A DNA stretch of 64,000 bases from Ailanthus altissimus (lineage: Eukaryota > Streptophyta > Magnoliopsida > Sapindales > Simaroubaceae): positions 4,667,501 to 4,731,500 of the forward strand of contig OX327693.1 in the NCBI GenBank assembly GCA_946807835.1, given 5' to 3'. The translations under genes and the position numbers were made by a program. Shown here piece by piece: positions 36,000 to 48,680 of this stretch (positions are counted from its first letter, which is position 1; each line of letters starts with the position of its first letter). The notes beneath the pieces were generated by a model, which saw nothing but the letters and a program-made list of their open reading frames with translations, was not told where the DNA came from and ran no database searches.

Positions 36000-38480
36000 G
36001 AATTGCAACATAGAAGTGAGGATTAATCTGACCACAAACAACTAGAAACCCTAAAAAATACATGATTGCATCTGTCAACCAAAAATTCAAGTTCGCAGCT
36101 ACGAAAATTAAATGTCCCTTTTCAAACTATAAGATTATACAAATCGTTTTTAAACAATTTTGGGAGTTGAAATATCATTTTTCCTTATTACCTAAGTCTA
36201 TAAGGACAGGAGTAAACTCAAATAATTGGCGAAGCATTGAAACTAGCCAATTGCTCCAAGACTTTCCAAAAATTAATTTTAAAAAATGAAGCAAAAGTAA
36301 ACTATTAATAATAATAATTAAAGCTTATTTCACCATCATCCTTTAATCTGCAATGTTGTGATAAATTTAAGCAGGCCATATTTGACTATAAGACCCCAGC
36401 ACCTGATAATAACACGACATGCTCATAATGAGTTATGCCCTGGAGAATATATGAGGAGCAGCTTCAACTGCACGATACGTAACACCTCCTCGATCTTTCC
36501 CTAAATAGCTGCTTTGAGAAGCGAATTGGAATATGAATTCGGAGCTGAGAAAATGGCAAACGGATGAATTGCAGGCAGCAACCTGATGAAGGCAAAACAC
36601 AAGCTTGAAGCTTCTTCAAGTTGCTAATTACAAGTAGAAACCTGATGAAGTATTGGGTCAGCCAGCTATCAAGCTCAGCAATGGCTAACCGATCATTCAG
36701 ATGAAGCACTCACGAACGCATGGTCTTTTCGATTGCCTCGGCCCTCAGGTGAAATTCATTTCTTCATCTATTACTTGATCTTTAAATTCAATGCAAATTT
36801 TAGATCACGTCAACTCTATTACCTTAAGTCAGAGGGTCACAGCCAATAGTCAAAAGTCTATTATACAGGAAAGCTGAATACTTTTTTCAGAATTTGCAGC
36901 CAAAGAACCTGAACTGTAGTCTCTTAGAACCAAGGTAATGTGTTAAAATGAAAAGATGATGTCTGACATCAATACCCAAAACTTTGGATTCTCAGTAATG
37001 TAGACTATTATACAATGCTTGAAGTTTGACCTAAATACACATATGGTCTATCATGCTTAGGTATTCAAACAGAAGAGATAATTAGATAAAAGGGACAGAA
37101 TTTACAACTTGCATATACTATATGTTGGCTTATCCATCATGCTTTTTCCACTTCTCTGCCAGCATCAAACAAGGAAACCTATTAACTCTTGAAATATCTT
37201 ATAACAAATCTTAATCCCACAACTTTTTTTTTGGTTGTTCTCTATACATCAACTTTACCGATCATAATCGAGCAATCTTCAAGTTCTAGATGACAGCTAA
37301 AGACAGTACCTTTCCACTTTGATGCATCCCAGCAATTCTTCTTTGCTCATCCTGCCAATTCTGCTTATCTCTATTAATAAATCTTTTAACTTGGAATGAA
37401 TGCTTATCTTCTTCAACTGATGACAATTGTTAAAGCTGATATGCTTGAAAGAGGCATTCTTCCAACTGTTAACAAGTCCAGGTAGATAATGAAGTCTATT
37501 AAAGTGTAATGATACTTTCAGTGGCTGCACAATCTTCAACTGCAAATTCCTCTGTTCTGGTTAGAAATTGTATCATTAAAACTCCAAACATGCATGAACT
37601 GTCGAAACCCTTAGCCCGAAGCTCCCTTCGGCAACAATTCCGTTCCAAAGCACATGTCAAATTCCACAAATAATCAATAGTTTAGTTCTCCAGGCTTGGA
37701 AATAGAACTTTAGTATGTTCCTTCATATCGAATATTGTTTCAGCCCTGGGCATTCAACTATTTTACAAAACTTCGATTTATTTTACAACAGTCTACTTCG
37801 AAAGACTATCGATGTCAAGGAGATGATCTAAATGGAAAGCAAACTTCAGGAGATGCCTTCCCGCCATTCACAGAAAGCATTTACCTTGTTGATTCTAATC
37901 AAATTCTCGTAGTCTGGGACAGAGAAGCAATGCTCTTGACATCAAGGCCAACCACAAATTTGAATTTGGTTTGGCATTGATTCTTCCATGCCATGCTTTC
38001 TTTGAAAATCTTCAGCATGCTCTATTTCCAGGAAATGGAACAGAGAGAACCCAACTTTGTCAACATTGCTGGCCTCAGTTATGACAGATTTCACATCCCA
38101 GCACTACTTTTCATCACCTGGGCATACAACAATACTTGAAAAGTTTCAAATGCATTCAGCTCTCATATCATGCCATTTGAAATCAAGTTAGGGTAACATA
38201 CTCACCCTTTTTGATAGATCTGCAGAAGAACAAACCACAATGAAGGAATCTCTTTGTGTCATGATCCTCCAAAGTCTAAGCTAGATTTCACTAGTTGGAT
38301 TACAATGAAAATCTTCTGGATGCATGCTCCCACACGTCAAACGTTAATTTCCTCTATCAGTGCCTGTCCAGTAACAGTAATCAACAGCAGCAAAAATCTT
38401 ATGACACTTGATGGATTTTCTTCTTCTTAAAGTAATGAAACTTGAGAAATATTGAAATACTATGGGAGAACAAAAAGTTA
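36000..38480. other. 5' flank of the DOT2 relic and unassigned DNA
   Basis: No exon for the missing N-terminal half of DOT2 was found here. A minus-strand ORF at 37297-37545 has leucine-rich wording (HYLPGLVNSWKN, SFKHISFNNCHQLKKI) that could be an LRR relic, but it is too short to assign. The rest holds no recognised gene. Confidence 0.4.
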
Positions 38481-38499
38481 ACAAGCTGTCTACAAAATT

Positions 38500-38972
38500 A
38501 GGGGTAACAACTCACTCCTACATAGTATGATATTATCCGTTTTGAGTTTGGCCTCACACGGTTTTGTTCTTAGGTCCCTAAAAGGCCTTATACTATTTGA
38601 GAGGAGCTCTATATATATAGCCTAGAAACTTTCTCTAACCAGGCGGATGTGAGATTCTAGTATTTCATCCTCACCTCATCCATCTTGGCCCTATTATCCA
38701 TGGCAGGGCGTTACAGATAGTATCAAAGTAGGCTCGCGACCTAGTATGTGGATTGACAAACCCTCACGGGGACACGAAATCCTAAAGGAGGAGAAATTGT
38801 CACATTCCACATCGCTTGCGAAGGGGAGCCTGGGATAGCTTATAAGGCTTGGCCTCCTCTAACTAAGTAGACACGTTTTGGTAAAGAACGCTTGCGTGAA
38901 GTCTAAAAGCAAATGCATTCGTAAAGATCAAAACGAACAATATCTATTTGATTGTTAGGCCTGGGTGTTACA
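38500..38972 (+). mobile_element. TRIM-like short non-autonomous LTR element, rearranged
   Basis: A right-hand LTR-like segment runs 38798-38972 (TGTCACATTCCACATCGC to GGTGTTACA). It is preceded by an internal stretch of only 82 bp that starts GATAGTATCAAAG (initiator tRNA-Met-like primer-binding site, after GGGCGTTACA at 38715) and ends with a purine run AAAGGAGGAGAAAT. The sequence left of 38715 does not match the right LTR, except for the last dozen bases. On the minus strand it reads as a different element beginning TGTAACGCCC. This suggests a composite or rearranged TRIM. Confidence 0.5.
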
Positions 38973-40116
38973 CTAGACTTAGCGTAAGAAGAAACACAAA
39001 CACTATACACAAGAAAACTATCCACTCAATGCCTAAGACTAAGTAATATGATTGCATAAATTTACAAAAATCAAGATCATGATAATTAAATGCCCTACAT
39101 AATAAACCATGAAGGGCAAAGACCTAAAAGAACACCACCTTTAGATAACCTTAGTCGTGTTTATTCTACCTTGAGTTGTTGTCTAAGAAAACACTTGAAC
39201 CTTGCAAGGAACATCTTCCAAATTATAGTTGGTAGTTAAGCTTCCCATGCTCTCCAAACCTCTTTTAGCCTTATTGAGAGACATTAGACATTGTCCAACA
39301 AGTCCAAGAGGGATGAGAAGTCAACTTTGTTTGTTCCATCTTGAGCTCTCCAATTCACCTCATTGAGAGGAACATTATCTAACAAATTCAAGAGAGATGA
39401 GAGCTCTTGAATTTCTATTTCATATTTCTTCTAAATCAAGATTACAATTCCATTCCAAAAATGGAAAGGAGAAAGAGATTCTTGATTTAGTAGAGACTCC
39501 ACGAAACCGGGATTAGTAACAATAGAGAGTGTTATGAAACTAGATTTTTTATGATCAAGAAACTAGATGAAATCTTGTTTGATATCTATCAAAAACTCAA
39601 AAGTAATGAATAAGAACTAAAAATCAACCAACAGATCACACAAAACAAAAACACAGGATCAAGTTACATGGTTCGGCAATAATGCCTACATCCACAGATT
39701 AAATCGGCATCTTATGATTTTCAAATCAATTACAAGAATTGTCTAACAAGAAAGGGTTACAATGAATCAAATCTAAATCAATTTCACTTAATAACACGAA
39801 ATTGCTTAATGAAATTGGCTAACAATCAACCTTGTTTACTCTGTTTTAACACCAACTGAACTAATAACCTTTGTAAATATCCGTAACTGTCAGTAACAGA
39901 ATTTGTAACCATTTCTCTTAACTAAGAGTCCCAAGCCAAATGTTCTCTCAAATATAGATTCTTTCATCATACTCCACCTCCAATCTTGAATGAGGGAAAA
40001 GAAAGAAGGATAATAGTTGGAATAGCTTTTCAAGGACTTCTATTCAAATCCTTAGTTGTCGTTTTGAATCCTACCCGGAAGCTTATATTTTCTTTTGATG
40101 ACTGTAAGCCATAAAG
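38973..40116. other. Intergenic DNA with an LTR-like fragment (about 39600-39970)
   Basis: The words TTACATGGTTCGGCAATAATGCCTAC, a TACAAG run and CTAACTAAGAG-type sequence resemble the copia-type LTR fragments at 54.2-54.9 and 58.1-58.7 kb (which read TTACGTGGTTCAGCAATTTACCTAC and TTATGTGATTCAGTAATTTG). No LTR ends were fixed. The remainder holds no gene. Confidence 0.45.
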
Positions 40117-40149
40117 AAATTCTCTCCAGCGCTTCCAAGGGAATTTTAG

Positions 40150-40751
40150 ACCCCTTCTATGCTAAGCCGAATTGCTAAAACTGTAGGGATGCCCAAATAT
40201 TGTGACCTATGTACCTTGAATAAAACAAAATTAGCTTATGCTAGAGTTTTAGTGGAAATGGATGTTGGGGGTGAATTCTCACATATTGTGATGTTGGAGG
40301 ATGAAAATGGTGCCGTTGTGACTCAAGAGGTAATTTATGAATGGAAACCAACAATTTGTAGTAACTGCAACAAATTTGGTCACGCAGACAAATCTTGTGC
40401 CCCGATAAGGAAGGCTAGACAAATATGGCAAGTGAAAAGTGACAATCGACAAAACATTGAGGGGAAAAGAATCTCCCCCCCCCAAACTTGAAAAGTTTGA
40501 TGAGGTCTTTATAGTTGAGACGGTTATGGTAACACAGAATAAGGGGAATAATTGTAATGTGGCAAGCAAGTTTGACACAGAAAAAGCTAAGCACTAAGGT
40601 CAGGCTCTCACCAGCTACTCATGGCGAGATTCAAGCAGTTGAAAAATACAATCTGAGGAAGACTATCGTTCTCACCCAAGAGGTGGGAATAAATGGAGAG
40701 GGTAGAAGAGCTACACTTATCCTCCAACCTCTCTCTAATAAGGGTACATGA
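40150..40751 (+). pseudogene. LINE ORF1 remnant with zinc knuckle
   Basis: Reads MLSRIAKTVGMPKY, LAYARVLVEMDVGG and VIYEWKPTICSNCNKFGH, with a CCHC knuckle (C-X2-C-X4-H-X4-C) near 40358-40400. This is the DUF4283/zinc-knuckle C-terminal half of plant L1 ORF1; the N-terminal part is missing. Confidence 0.85.
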
Positions 40752-40799
40752 TTGCAAGCTGTAACATACGAGATCTCTATAACCCCTGCAAACAATCAG

Positions 40800-43700
40800 A
40801 GGTGAGAACTCTGATTAAGAAGAAGAAGTTAAGTCTCATAGAATTATTAGAAACAAGGGTGAAGCAAGAAAATACAGCTAAAATTTGAGGCAAATTAGCT
40901 CTAAATGGTTGGAAACTAGAACACAATTTTGACTGTTTAAATACGAGAAGGATTTGGGTAGTTTTTAATCCTGATAGATGTAATGTTGAAATTCTCAGAA
41001 AGCATTAGCAATTCTTGCACTGTAAAGTGACTATGGAGGGTTTGGAGTTTTACTGGACCATTATTTATAGTGCATCTAGTGCTATAGAAAGAGAGACTCT
41101 ATGGAGTGCTCTTCATGGTGGGATGGTGACTACACAACATCCTTGGCTGATTCAAGGTGACTTCAATAATGTTCTTAGCAATAATGATATGATTGGGGGC
41201 AACTGGGCTAATGATAATATGATGGAGCCTTTTAAAAATTGGATTTCAATGCTCGAGCTCTATGACCTAAAATATCGAGACTGCAAATTCACATGGTGTA
41301 ATAATCAACAGGGTTCTCAAAAGATTTGGAAAAAGATTGATTGGGCATTTGTAAATGGAAAATGGTTAGACGTATGAGAACAGTCTGAGAATGAAGTGTT
41401 AACAGTATATGTTTCTGATCACTCCCCTCTTGCGGTAACTATCTCAAAGGATCTTCCTAGAGATAGGCTACCTTTCAAGTTCTTCAATGCTTAGTGTTCT
41501 CACCCTCAATTCTTTAGAGTAGTTGAAAAGATTTGGAAAATAGAGATCCAGGGTTCTCCAATGTGCAAAGTGTGTTGTAAACTTAAACTTCTAAAAGTGA
41601 AGCTAAAAGAACTAAGCAATGACTTATTTATGGATCTATCTCAAAAGATTGAAGATTGGAAGTTAGTGTTGGACTCCTTACAAACTGGTTTGATGGCTGA
41701 CCCATTCAATGAAGCGCTTTATAATGAGGAAAGTGGTGTTTATCAGCATCTGAAGAAGCTCATCGCCACTGAGGAAAGCATCATCAGATAAAAATTTAGA
41801 GTCAATTGGGTATAACTTGGGGACTCAAACTCTAGATATTTCCACAATATAGTTAAGCAAAGGAGAGCGAGGAATAAAATGTCTTGTATAGCAGATCATA
41901 ATGGCAATCTTATCCAAGACCCTGAGGATATTAAAAGTACTATTGTGCACTACTATCAGGACTTGTTGGGGACTGATATAGGTATAATAGAGACCATCGA
42001 TCAAGAAATTATTAATAATGGACCAAAATTAAGGGAGGAAGATCGAGACATACTATGCACTTCTATCTCTGAACAGAAAGTAAAAGATGCGATGTTTAGT
42101 ATAAATAGGGATAAAGCGCCGGGTCCTGATGGTTATAACAACTTCTTTTTTTCAAAAATGTTGGAAGGTCATTGGCAAAGATGTCACTCAAGTTGTATAA
42201 TATTTCTTCCACACAGGTCAGATCTATAACCCTATTAATGTCATTGCCATTACTTTAGTTCCTAAGGTGCCTAACCCTCACACCCTGGAGGACTATAAAC
42301 CAATTTCTTGTTGTACTGTGCTATATAAATGTATCACAAAAATAATCACAAGCAGATTAAGGAAGGTTATCTATTATCTGGTTTGTCTTAGCCAAACAGC
42401 CTTCATTCCTCACAGGACAATCATTGATAATGTTCTCTTAACTCATGAGCTAATGAGGGGTTATGATAGGAAAAGTGGTGTTCCTAGTTGTACCCTTAAA
42501 ATTGACTTGCGGAAGGCTTTTGACTCAATTTCTTAGAATTTTTTGAAAGAAGTATTATTGGGGTTCAACTTTCCTTTCTATTTCATTAGACTAATCATAT
42601 GTTGTATACGATCATATATGTTTTCAATAGTTATGAATGGAAGCCTGAAGGGTTTTTTCCCTGAAAAGAGAGGTTTAAGGCAAGGAGACCCTATGTCCCC
42701 TCTGTTATTTGTCCTTACAATGGAGTATCTAAATAGAAGCCTGCTTAATATTCCTGATCATCAGTTTAATTTTCACAAATGATGTAAACGAATGAGATTG
42801 AATCACCTGATCTTTGTCGATGACTTATTCCTATTCTCTCATGGTGACATAAACTCTGTTGGGCAATTTAAAATAGCTCTAGATAACTTCTACAAAGTTT
42901 CAAGCTTACATCTAAATGAAAGCAAAAGTTTAATATTTTTCGGCCATGTCCCTGCAGCTATGAAGAATGCTATTTTGCACTTGACCCAATTTCAATGTAA
43001 TATCCTTCCAGTTAAATATTTAAGGGTCTCTTTAATTTTTGGAAGACTAAAAAATGACCACTGTCTAGAATTGATTAGTAAAATGACTGCAAGAGTTTCA
43101 AACTGGGCAGGCAAGATGTTATCATATGCTGGACGATTGTAACTGATTAATTCTATGTTAATGAGTATGAACATGTATTGGTGCTTTATGTTTATCCTCC
43201 CAAAGGTAGTTATTAAGAAGGTAGAAGGTATTTGTAGGAAGTTTCTATGGCATGGTCATGATTCTCAGAAAAAAAAAGAGTGTTCAATCGCTTGGGATGA
43301 TCTCTGTTATACCAAAAAGGAAGAGGGATTAGGAATAAAATCCCTATATATATATAATCAAGTTGCAGTTATCAAACATATTTGGGATCTTCTGGCTACA
43401 AAATCTTCTCTATGGGCTAGATGGGTGACTGAAAATAAACTTAGAAGATTAGGCTTTTGGGGGATAACAAAACCATTAGATTATAGCTGAACATGGCGAA
43501 AACTCTTAGATTTGCGAAGACACATACATAAGTTGTTTGGTTATAAATTGGGCAATGGATCAAACTTCTTTTTTTGGAGTGATCCGTGGTTGAATGGTGA
43601 ATCTATTATCAACAAATTCTCCCAGGTCAATATTAGTGACTCTGACATCCCACGAGATGCAAAAGTTAGTGACCTATGACGCAATGGCACTTGGACCTTC

Positions 43701-44090
43701 CCTGACCCTTTGAATGCACATACTGCCCTAGCCTAGGATTATATATAGCTCAACTTCTTTATTTTTGTCTCTAGATAGGATATGATCACCTGGAATGGGT
43801 GCCCCAATAGGAGATTTTCAATTGCTAGTGCATGGAGACACCTAACAAACAAAAAAACTATGGTAGGATAGTACAAGCTACTTTGAGGTCTACAACATAT
43901 CCCTAAACATAATTTTATCACTTGACTTGCACTAAAAAATCGGTTATCTACAAATGGGAGATTGGTTACATGGGGGCTCAGTTCCACAAACTGCCCACTT
44001 TGTGGTAATATTAGTAAGACGGTGACACACTTATTCTTTCAATGTTGCTTTATAGAAGGTGTATGAAAAAAAGTTCTACTAGCGTGCCAT
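40800..44090 (+). pseudogene. LINE ORF2 (endonuclease, RT, zf-RVT), multiply broken
   Basis: Endonuclease domain: LIKKKKLSLIELLETRV, WLIQGDFNNVL and KYRDCKFTWCNN (40810-41376). RT: DKAPGPDGYN, LEDYKPISCCTVLYK, TLKIDLRKAFDSIS, GLRQGDPMSPLLFVL and the catalytic FVDDLFLFSHGD (near 42815-42850, Phe in place of Tyr or Ala). A zf-RVT region near 43940-44050 reads RLVTWGLSSTNCPLCGN. At least six stops or frame changes are visible. Confidence 0.9.
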
Positions 44091-44754
44091 ATCAATAGAT
44101 GACCTGACACTTAGAGAAGAGAAGTATTTTACTTCTGCAGAAAAATTATAGGTAAATCCTTACTTAACAAAATCAAAAGAATCGTTTTCTGTTCTTCCAT
44201 CTATTCAATATGATAGAAGCACAACTAAGTGGTGTTCTAATAGAAAATGCCAAATGCAAATGATGTATTTCGATATATTAAAGATGTTGTGTGGATTAAA
44301 TATTTGTCCACCATCTCTAACTAAAGTATAAATTATATTGTAGTTATGTGGTAAGTTATAAGGTGTGATTTGTTCTCCTTTATGTTATGGCATTACGATC
44401 ATTTGCATTTGGATAACTTTATTAATAAATATTTGTTACTTGATTACCAAAAAAAAAAAAAAATTCTCCGGTGGAAACCTCCAAAACCATCTGCCTTGAA
44501 GTGCTTGATTCCTTTGCAATACCAAGCGCCTGTTTCCTTGGGTCTAGAAACCATTTACTAACTAAATAAAGGCATACTTCTACTTTCACCGTACCTCCCC
44601 ATAAAAAGTCCCTCCTCCATCTGGTTTGTCATCTTATAAGGAATTTTGAAAAGAGATAACCTACCAAATTGGACAAACTGTTATTTGTAGTTGTGCCTAT
44701 TTGATGGCTGTCATGGGGACAATCAGCTCAACTGATTGCTTGACAAATGCATTC

Positions 44755-45766
44755 ATTACAGGATTCGCCTCACCTTCTGCTTATCCTGGAAAGTGTCATC
44801 CTCAAATGCCACAAGTGCTGCTAACGTTCCTTCTGTTTCAAGATATCCTAGGTGAATTTCAGATTCAGCTATTGGTGGAAAACATGTCATGTCTTCTTTC
44901 ATCAAATTTTCTGGGCCTGTTGCAGCATCCCCATCCGTAGCTGACTCAGCTTCTGAATATGGAGTAAGTAAATTCTTACTTTAGCTCTTCAAAGTGTGCC
45001 GGCATCTCATCTTTAACTTCAGAAGTTGAATGTCTCTGCAGTAATTCTTTTGCATCCTCAAGTCTTACTTCCTCCTGGTGTCCAAGCCGACAGCTGTGAG
45101 CTCTCATTGATGGTACTAATTCATTGTTGAAATCATACCATGTTTTTCTCTCTGGTAAATATGTCAAGTGTTGTGCTGCAACTGTGCCTATCATAGTTTC
45201 CACACAATCAGAACAAGTGGTCACCAAAACACCAAGTCGTAAATGATGCAGGTTAGACATTAATAATTTAAAGTTCTTTAACTTGTTATCATTCATGTCA
45301 CACACATAATCCAGATGTCACGGTGCTAACTGAGCTCTCGATATCTCTTTTTAAAAACAGCGGGTTCAGATTTGCTAGAACTCACCTGTGAAGTGGATAT
45401 AATATCTTCTTCATCCTGACTGGCAGCAGGAACTTTGGCGAGCGAATTCAAGAGTGGAGCCAACCGTCCATCAATTCTCCTCAACTTGTGGTCGAATTTC
45501 GATCTTGATATCTCTGATTGAACCCAGGCATCAACTAAATCATCGACCTCAGAAATGAGACCTTCCAGCTCGCCGAACAACGAGTTTCGAATGACGTTTT
45601 GGTCGAAGTCAAATCTCCTGTTGCTCGAAACGTTCCAAAGGATTGAATGCACTTCTTTAAATCTGCGATGAAACTGTTTAAGCTCTGCGTTGTTCCAGAA
45701 CGCGCCGGCGTTGCTGTCCAGTTTGTCGCAAACCATACCGGATAGTGACTCCAGATTACCCGCCAT
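44755..45766 (-). pseudogene. Broken paralogue of the CC-NB gene, P-loop deleted
   Basis: The minus-strand copy starts at ATG 45766 (MAGNLESLSGMVCDKLDSN), clearly related to the intact gene at 18690 (MAGKLATLVGMVCDRLDAS). The coiled-coil region is preserved to about 45326. The sequence then jumps from a point before the P-loop to a point after kinase-2 (CDMNDNKLKNFKLL, VLVTTCSDCVETM), so roughly 80 codons holding Walker A and kinase-2 are gone and the frame is broken near 45310. Homology resumes through the tail (DGDAATGPENLMKED, YLETEGT) to about 44755, with a TAA near 44970. ATP binding would be lost. Confidence 0.88.
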
Positions 45767-45804
45767 TGATGAGTATCAAAGATAAGAACACTCGGCAGCA
45801 AAAC

Positions 45805-45930
45805 CAACGGAAGAAGAAGAAGAAGAAGAAATAACAGCCGTTTGATTTTGCTTTCGCGGGAGTAAGGACTGGTAAGAATGTGACTTGGTTTCAGAGTTTA
45901 AAGAGTATGAAAATTTATAGGAACCTGAAC
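45805..45930 (-). promoter_or_regulatory. Promoter and leader of the broken CC-NB copy
   Basis: A TATAAATTTTC box is read on the minus strand at about 45921-45911, about 150 bp before the ATG. The leader contains a (GAA)n microsatellite at about 45809-45831. Confidence 0.45.
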
Positions 45931-48680
45931 CAGAACCGGACAGCGCAGAGGTTTTGCCCAGAAGCTTGGTCTAATAACAGAACAACTTCTTCTGGTTAAC
46001 ATTTTGTGCAGTAACAAATTCTTTTTTTAGAAAAAATTAATCTCTGATTAGACAAAAAGACAAGTTTACCTTAATAATATAATGTAATTTTTATTTAATT
46101 ATGATTGAATCTATGAAAAACTAAACAAGGACAAAACTGTCCCCGTCATGTTGGTACAGTTGTTCTTAGATTGTATCTTAAAATAAATAAATAAAGAACA
46201 AAAGAAAAATTCTTTGAAGTAATTGCTCAAAATAAAAAAAATTATAATTCTGTCTTTATATGCGTAAATAAAATTTGATAATGACATAATGTTCGATCAA
46301 TTACCCGCAAAGAAGAAAAGTAAGGTAAATTACTTATATTTGAGTTTCTGCTATTTATCCAGTAATGAGAACAACTTTTTTCAACTATAAGTCTGCCAAA
46401 GTTTCGACAATAGTTCGTGACGTTACTCAACTACATGAGTTGGTTATAGACTTTGTAGACGTTTAGCTATCGCGAGAGAGGATGAGAAGTGAATTGGTAA
46501 TTATTACTTTATTCGAATGTTAAAATTAAAAATTATATTTAAAATTTATTTAATTAAGATTTTTAAATAATTAAAAATTATATTTAAAATTTATTTAATT
46601 AAGATTTTTAAATAAAATTTAAAAAAAATTTGTGATCGTGTAGTTGTTAATTACAAATATTCTTTTAAATAATAAATTATTTAATTACATATTTTTAAAT
46701 TATTTATTTATTATTAAATAACTAAAAAAGACACTTAATAAATTTTACATTCAAATTCTAAATAATTTTTACATAAAATAAAATTTTAATTTATTCTTTA
46801 ATTCAAATTCATTTTTTTATAATAATTTTAATTCTACATATATTAAATTTACAATATAATTTCAAATTCATTTATTTTTTTTACTATATTTCAAATGCTA
46901 GACAAAATGAACTTACAATACTCAAATTAATGATAATACCCAATATGATATGGTATAAAATTATATCAATAACAAATTCAATTAGAACTTCTTTAATAAA
47001 TAAATTAAAAAAACACATCAATAGAGCATAAGAAGGATTGAAATTTTATTACACTTCTCATCCATTATGGAACCAATTTGAATTTTGATCCTCATTAATT
47101 TTTTTCCTATTATTCTCTTCTTCATTTATTGAAGTACTTCTTCATCATCATCATTCGGTTTGAATTCTTGATCTTTTTCAACATGCTTTCTTATAAAAAT
47201 ATGAATGAAATTATGAAAAATCATTAAAATAATAACAATTTTAACTTGCTTGCTAAATAAAAAGTTAGGCATGTGACATAAAATTTTTCATCTATTTTTT
47301 CAACCGTCACATTTTAAGTAGGAATGCCTTTTATACCAATATATGATATTTATTTTTATGCTGGCATCACAATTGGTATATGTATTTCATCAATAGCCCT
47401 TATACAATCCATAAAATATTATCAATATCAATAATCATTTCTAATTTTTTAGAAAACTTTCTTAAATTCTAAATAGGAAAGTTTCAACAAATCAACGGTA
47501 ATAAAACAAATTGTATCTAATACTTTTTCAAACTACCTAGATATAATTTCACCTAAATGTTAAAATATATGTTATAACATTTTATTCACAAATGAGTGTC
47601 CAATGTAGAAACATAACAATTGAGTCAACAATAAATACATCTTTGCCATTTTAATGACCATATGATTGATTCAATATTTCACATAACTTTTAAAATACTT
47701 TTTTTCTCTATTCTAAATGGGGACATATATCATCATGACCATGTAATACCTCCATACAAATTGATATCTTGTTTAAGATAAAGTTCTACACAATACTTTT
47801 AAATTATATTTAATAAAATGATTCACATATAATGTTACCCTAATTTGTACCATTTGTAATAATTTGTGTTCATCATCACTTTTATTGGTGAAACTATACT
47901 TACCATCATCATCACTTTCAAAATATTTCATATTGATATAATAATTTTAAAAAAACTATAGTTATACAATTTATTGTATAATAATAAAACATATATCCAT
48001 AAACATAAACATAAACATAAAGAAACTAGTTCATTTGCTTTAACCACTTAATGTAAAAATCATGATCTTTTAATGCAACAAATATCTCTCTATTTTTTTT
48101 TTAGGAAAAACTCTAATGGATAGCATGAAAAGCTCACTTTCTTTTTAAATTTTAAGTATGTTACGTAACATTTACATTACTTTTGTAATGCTATAATTAT
48201 TGTTCTCTTGTCTTGTAGATATAGTTGGCCTATTCTGTACTACTTTACATAAGTGATCTAATTATTTAAACAATTTAATTGCATCTGCGCCTCTCAATTA
48301 AATTGTTTTTTTTTCTTTTCCTTGCATAATCTTTTGTTAGTGCTTAGGAGTTGAGTTATCTATGTTAACATCAATATGCTCAAGCCCATGAATATTTTCT
48401 AAATCATTACTGAAGGTTCCCTTCTTGAATATAAATATTATCATCATCGAAAACATGTTCTATAAATGATCCATTTTCCCTATTGTTTGGTATAAAACCC
48501 ATTAATGGTGCCCATGACCCTTTCTATGTAGCTACAACATCTTTAAATAGCATATCTAGCTAAATTAAGAATGTAATTGTTCCCTCCAAAAAATTACCAT
48601 AAAGTCCAGCCCTTCGAAGAAGTTTTTTGTAAGCCAACTTCGAAGGCGCAAGTCCAAGACAGCAAGGGCCACCAGGAAAA
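45931..48680. other. AT-rich intergenic DNA
   Basis: No gene was recognised. A near-perfect 44-bp tandem duplication (ATTAAAAATTATATTTAAAA... from 46526 and 46570) is present. The rest is low-complexity AT-rich sequence. Confidence 0.5.

Larger units (their letters stand above)
40117..44468 (+). mobile_element. 5'-truncated L1-type LINE with poly(A) tail
   Basis: A non-LTR retrotransposon on the + strand ends in a 15-bp A run (44449-44463). Possible target duplication AAATTCTC flanks it (40117-40124 and 44461-44468, the latter overlapping the A run), which places the 5' end near 40125 and the length near 4.3 kb, shorter than the 6-7 kb of full plant L1s. ORF1 lacks its start. ORF2 carries endonuclease, RT and a zf-RVT domain with many stops. 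This is an inactive copy. Confidence 0.88.

Noticed and set aside
36464..36709. Possible N-terminal DOT2 exon upstream of 35989
   Set aside because: The translation does not resemble the RS-like or coiled N-terminus of DOT2/SART-1, so no exon was called.
37297..37545. Minus-strand LRR-like ORF
   Set aside because: Leucine spacing is suggestive, but 82 codons without a neighbouring domain are not enough to call an NLR relic.
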